Assembly (NCBI GenBank): GCA_024228555.1
Contig: JAAETI010000142.1
Coordinates: 1-37,987, forward strand
DNA: 37,987 nt
Origin: a bacterium
Lineage (GTDB): Bacteria > Actinomycetota > Acidimicrobiia > Spongiisociales > UBA5794
Reading direction: 5' to 3'
This document shows positions 35,201 to 37,987 of this stretch, piece after piece. The number at the start of each line of letters is the position of its first letter. The first letter of the stretch is position 1. The position numbers and the translations under genes are program-made. The notes below the pieces were generated by a model, which did no database searches, was not told the DNA's origin, and worked only from the letters and a program-made list of their open reading frames with translations.

Positions 35201-37780
35201 GATCAGGCGGTCCAGCAGTTCGCTGAAGTGTTCGTCCGGCTCGCCAATGTGGGCAAGCCGATCTTCGAGGACCGTCAGCAGCGCCGACACCTGAGCGTTC
35301 ATCCGTGCGTGTGATCTTGTCAGCCGAAAGAGCGCCTCGACCAGTTGCGGAGTCGTGTGGTCGAGTGAGTCAACATCGAAATGGTTCAGAGCTCGAAGCA
35401 ATTGATCGGTGAATTGCTTCGGAAGGGTTCCGCGGTGAGCGCCGAGATCCCGCATATAGTCGAACAGGTATTCCTCTGTAGTCCGTCTCTCGCCATCAGC
35501 ACTGTCGGCGGTGAGCGCTCTGCGAAAGAGAGAAATCACATCGACGAAGATGCCCAGGACATCGTCTTCGAGTTGGCGGATGGTCGGATCCGCGGCGCCC
35601 GCAGCACAACGTTCACTGCCTGGTGCGATCATCGAGTCGAGATAGTGCGGATCGATGTCCCAGCCCAACAGCATTGATTGAAGCGCTTCGAGGTAGTGGC
35701 GGCAGCCGTGATGAGTGACGTCGTCATCGGCGACCGCATATGGGGCGATGTCGACGATGGTGCCGGACGGCCCTGTGGTATCCGCGTTGCCTGGGTCGAC
35801 GACCAGCAGCGCGGCGCCCGAGCCAACTTGCGTGTTCTCTTTGACCAGCACGTCGGTGACGGTTCCTCCGAATTCTGCCTTGATTGACGTCTCCATCTTC
35901 ATCGCCTCAATGACCGCAAGACGATCGCCTGGTTTCACTTGATCGCCGGGGGAGACGTTGATCGCGACAACTACAGCAGGGGAAGGCGCCCTGACGATGC
36001 CACCTTCGTCGTGGGTGATCCGGTGTGCCACGCCATCGACTTCCACGAAGTGAGTGGCACCGTGGACGACTGACATCACCTTGTAGTCACGTCCGGCGCA
36101 GGTGAGCCGGTTGCCGGTGCGGCCAAGTTGCTGAAGCGTGGCTTCTACATCGTGTCCATCGGACACGATGCGGTAGTTGGTCGGGCCGGTGCGCTCCACG
36201 GTCAAGTCGTAGTGATGGCCAAGGAAACCGAGTTTGATGCTCTTGCCGTATCCCGATTGAATCTCGGGGCGCCCATGGTTCGCTGCATTGCGGAACGCAA
36301 CAATGTGGGTGGCTGTCTGCTCGTGATAGGCATCGATGGCCGCAACTATGAGTGCCGGACCCGCCGCCGAGGTGTCGGCAGGCTCGGTTGCGACCAGTCG
36401 GTCGACCCAGCCTGTGTCGTAGTCCGCAGCCACGAACTTGGGGTCCGTGAGCAATGTGTGCAGGAACGCCTTGTTGGTGGCACCTTCTCTGACGACAACC
36501 TTGCTTTGGCTCAATGCGCGCAGCAGCCGGCCCCGCGCTTCCTCGCGGGTCGAGCCGTGTGCTATCACCTTTGCGATCATCGAGTCGAATTCGGGAGGTA
36601 TCTCATCGGTTTCCTCCACGCCTGAGTCCACCCGAATTCCAGGCCCCGCAGGGAAGCGAAGTAGTTCAATCTGGCCGGCCGTCGGCAGGAAATCTCGGTC
36701 GGGGTCTTCTGCATTGAGCCGAGCCTCGATTGAGTGGCCGTTCGTTGCCGGCGGATCTCCCTCGAGAAGACCGCCACCGGCGATGTGGAGCTGGAGTTTG
36801 ACTAGGTCAAGTCCTGTGGTCACCTCAGTGATGGGGTGTTCGACCTGGAGTCTTGTGTTGACCTCCATAAAGGAGAAGGTGCCTTGGGCGGGGCTATACA
36901 GAAACTCCACCGTGCCCGCCCCAACATAGCCAGCCTGGCTACCCAGCCGGGCGGCGGCTTGCCGTATCTCTAGGTCCTGAGCATGGGACAGAGCCGGTGA
37001 GGGGGCCTCCTCAATGATCTTCTGGTTTCGTCGCTGCACAGAGCAATCTCGCACCCCCAGCGGCCAGACCGTCCCCACCGAATCGCCCATAATCTGAACC
37101 TCGACGTGACGTGCCGCCACAAGCGCCTTCTCGAGAAAGACCGTGTCGTCGCCAAAGGCTCCGAGCGCTTCGGCGCGGGCCGAGGAGTACGAATCCGCCA
37201 CGTCAGCTGGAGATTCGACCCGCCGGATGCCGCGACCGCCGCCTCCCGATGTGGCCTTGATCATCACAGGGTATCCAAGCTCGCCTGCGATACGAGTCGC
37301 TTCTTGCGGTGTCTCGACCGGGCCTCCGCTCCATGGAGCTACCGGGACACCGGCCTCAGTTGCGATGTGCTTCGAGGTGATCTTGTCTCCAAGGCGTTGC
37401 ATCACCTCTGGGTCAGGTCCGATGAACGTGACATCGAGACGCTTGCACAATGAAGCGAACTCAGGGTGTTCGGCGACGAATCCCCATCCAACCCAAGCCG
37501 CATCGGCATTGGTCTCGACTAGGGCACTTTCGAGGAGCTCGTAGTTGAGATACGCGGCGTGTCGGCCACCGTTGCCGTCGCCAACGATGGCCGGACCCAA
37601 GCTGAATCGGACATCAGCCTCTCGTACGAACAGCGCGTTCTGGTCTGATTCTGTGTAGAGCGCAATCGTCTTCAGGTCGGTTTGGTACTCAACGTTGTAC
37701 TCGGCGACGGCGTTGATCAGGCGAACCGCAGGTTCACCGCGATTGACGATGGCGATTCTATTGATGGCCGTGAGCGTCAC
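32246..37780 (-). CDS. Eukaryote-like single-chain acetyl-CoA carboxylase (BC-BCCP-central-CT)
   Basis: This 1844-residue biotin-dependent carboxylase is predicted to make malonyl-CoA. Domains in order: biotin carboxylase (1-460; MIKATSGGGGRGIRRV, EVQIMGD, FMEVNTRLQVEHP), biotin carrier (about 595-662; IEAMKMETS, biotin on Lys628), and a long central region (about 670-1330) like the non-catalytic part of eukaryotic ACC. A two-part carboxyltransferase follows (about 1335-1844; VSAGARIS, GINVGAQPYW, then GSRASVIGGAPAAAVVF). RRGLIHPSEIIEIL and VVVGVIT before the CT domain match eukaryotic ACC layout. Most bacteria have separate subunits. The GTG start overlaps the upstream stop by 4 nt, with AGAAGG unusually close. 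Other acyl-CoA substrates remain possible. Confidence 0.85.
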   Translation of the reverse strand: MTLTAINRIAIVNRGEPAVRLINAVAEYNVEYQTDLKTIALYTESDQNALFVREADVRFSLGPAIVGDGNGGRHAAYLNYELLESALVETNADAAWVGWGFVAEHPEFASLCKRLDVTFIGPDPEVMQRLGDKITSKHIATEAGVPVAPWSGGPVETPQEATRIAGELGYPVMIKATSGGGGRGIRRVESPADVADSYSSARAEALGAFGDDTVFLEKALVAARHVEVQIMGDSVGTVWPLGVRDCSVQRRNQKIIEEAPSPALSHAQDLEIRQAAARLGSQAGYVGAGTVEFLYSPAQGTFSFMEVNTRLQVEHPITEVTTGLDLVKLQLHIAGGGLLEGDPPATNGHSIEARLNAEDPDRDFLPTAGQIELLRFPAGPGIRVDSGVEETDEIPPEFDSMIAKVIAHGSTREEARGRLLRALSQSKVVVREGATNKAFLHTLLTDPKFVAADYDTGWVDRLVATEPADTSAAGPALIVAAIDAYHEQTATHIVAFRNAANHGRPEIQSGYGKSIKLGFLGHHYDLTVERTGPTNYRIVSDGHDVEATLQQLGRTGNRLTCAGRDYKVMSVVHGATHFVEVDGVAHRITHDEGGIVRAPSPAVVVAINVSPGDQVKPGDRLAVIEAMKMETSIKAEFGGTVTDVLVKENTQVGSGAALLVVDPGNADTTGPSGTIVDIAPYAVADDDVTHHGCRHYLEALQSMLLGWDIDPHYLDSMIAPGSERCAAGAADPTIRQLEDDVLGIFVDVISLFRRALTADSADGERRTTEEYLFDYMRDLGAHRGTLPKQFTDQLLRALNHFDVDSLDHTTPQLVEALFRLTRSHARMNAQVSALLTVLEDRLAHIGEPDEHFSELLDRLIYESQDRYPAVHDIALELRYAGFDLPFLEQVRQHEYERVNDLLARLESNPDDTERSAIVADLVACPQPLKPTLSVRFAGASPELQETLLEVMTRRYYRIRELGPFSSRHIDGFVISTTEYVYEGRPIHLASTHLTYGDLRRGAATLRSALEDIGPEYDLALEIYVRRTRSHGSPKKTEKKIRKTLDKALGPLALRRIVVAVSGPGSDQSMSGVLNFTFRPSGDCRYVEETTYRDLHPMMGKRLELWRLSNFDHQRLTSLSDVYLFHAVAKDNPADERLFAQAEVRDLTPVRDETGKVIRVPEFERVFRETLGPIRRYQSRLAPRRRLHWNRVILYVWPVLNFSLAEVEALVYRLARETKGLGIERVLVRGRVADDEGKIIEQVLVANNPGGSSLRLEIRDPREGPMQPLSALDQSIVRLRRRGLIHPSEIIEILRHSGRTNGNGDDLGSFVEYDMSSDGNLEPVSRPPAQNASNVVVGVITNAADRYPEGMRRAIILGDPSRGMGNLAEPECRRIIAAMDLAEREQIPLEWFAVSAGARISMESGTENMDWIAKVLRRIVDFTQRGHELNVIVVGINVGAQPYWNAEATMLMHTKGILVMTPDGAMVLTGKRALDYSGGVSAEDDRGIGGYERIMGPNGQAQYFAGDISEACRILLDHYRFTYTNPGERFPRVAITDDPIERDIRKADHGGAFATIGDVFSLEHNPARKLPFEIRKVIEAVTDNDLPTMERWHGMQHAETAVVMDAFIGGHSVAMIGLESKPIPRLGFVPADGPSQWTSGTLFPVASKKIARAINAASGNRPLVVLANLSGFDGSPESMRRWQLEYGAEIGRSIVNFDGPIVFCVVSRYHGGAFVVFSKTLNENMEVAAIEGSRASVIGGAPAAAVVFTPEVRSLTDEDPRVVTLDRRLKESPRGNRGELRQELDQLRSTVAAEKQGEVAEEFDRVHSVQRAQQMGSIDVILPAGDLRPYLIDAVARGTAKVTDA

Positions 37781-37987
37781 CCTTCTTGTGTCATCGCGTC
37801 CCGCAATGGGGTGGCGAGGTCGGCGTCGAGCGGTGTCGGGAGTTGTACGGTCCGATAGCCGGACATCCGAACGAAGGTGGTTCCTGTCTCATCCACAACC
37901 GCAGCGTCGAACGCTCCTTCGTCCGTTGGCTGGATAACCGCCCGCAGATTTCCTCGAGCCAAGGCCAAGTCTCCGGCATACACCACC
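37777..37987 (-). CDS. C-terminal end of a probable polyketide/fatty-acid synthase (dehydratase-like), partial
   Basis: Only the last ~69 residues are in the window; the gene continues beyond the right edge. YAGDLALARGNLRAVIQPTD, a short link, then FDAAVVDETGTTFVRMSGYR and TVQLPTPLD resemble the closing strands of polyketide-synthase dehydratase or double-hotdog domains, where a D..G....RM.GYRTV.LP pattern is common. The TGA overlaps the carboxylase GTG by 4 nt, so it is the first visible gene of that operon. The assignment rests on a short sequence plus context. Confidence 0.5.
   Translation of the reverse strand, partial: VVYAGDLALARGNLRAVIQPTDEGAFDAAVVDETGTTFVRMSGYRTVQLPTPLDADLATPLRDAMTQEG

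Noticed and set aside
32246-37780. Propionyl-CoA carboxylase linked to the prpE/acuI pathway
   Set aside because: Domain order and the long central region match acetyl-CoA carboxylase better, the operon partners point to malonyl-CoA use, and the gene is 8 kb away on another transcript.

Overview
The window is high-GC DNA with many GTG/TTG starts, short gene overlaps and typical actinobacterial families: S-layer-like repeats on a secreted nucleotidase, a SipW/TasA pair, LtrA, and a fused pyruvate:ferredoxin oxidoreductase. It most resembles an Acidimicrobiia-type actinobacterium, possibly aquatic. That placement is inference from gene content; no rRNA or tRNA gene is visible.

Layout. 1-453: two copies of an 80-bp tandem repeat, then a long hairpin. 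454-3965: a coupled pair, a four-helix membrane protein and a membrane-embedded patatin-like lipase. 3966-7660: a decaying zone with a damaged hypA, an apparently intact orphan hypC, an H-NOX gene cut after about 67 codons, a signal peptidase whose 3' end runs antisense into that cut gene, and a TasA-like gene split by a 4-bp duplication. 7664-9823: a secreted 5'-nucleotidase with two S-layer-like repeats, bracketed by two related ~95-bp repeats. 10302-13194: two acyltransferase-3 genes and the C-terminal stump of a third. 13222-15251: a small FnIII-like protein, a divergent SRPBCC/TetR pair, and a stump of a terpene-cyclase-like protein. 15276-21644: an ammonium transporter divergent from a 1552-residue pyruvate:ferredoxin oxidoreductase. 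21772-24727: propionate/acrylate-CoA ligase convergent with acrylyl-CoA reductase. 24728-27757: another acyltransferase stump, a PQQ-type sugar dehydrogenase lipoprotein, and LtrA. 27812-31467: cellobiose phosphorylase converging with a GH5-like hydrolase. 31464-37987 (minus strand): a tightly overlapped operon. It runs from the C-terminus of a probable polyketide or fatty-acid megasynthase, through an 1844-residue eukaryote-like single-chain acetyl-CoA carboxylase and a phosphopantetheinyl transferase, to the GH5-like gene.

How the genes may work together. The minus-strand operon at the right edge is the most interesting part. A single-chain carboxylase (BC, BCCP, central and CT domains) would make malonyl-CoA, the PPTase would prime a carrier protein, and the truncated upstream gene looks like the megasynthase that uses both. 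Four consecutive 4-nt overlaps suggest coordinated synthesis. Separately, PrpE and AcuI form a propionate/acrylate-to-propionyl-CoA route. The 4-7.7 kb and 12.9-15.3 kb stretches look like sites of repeated insertion, deletion and decay, as shown by at least six gene stumps or frameshifted genes.
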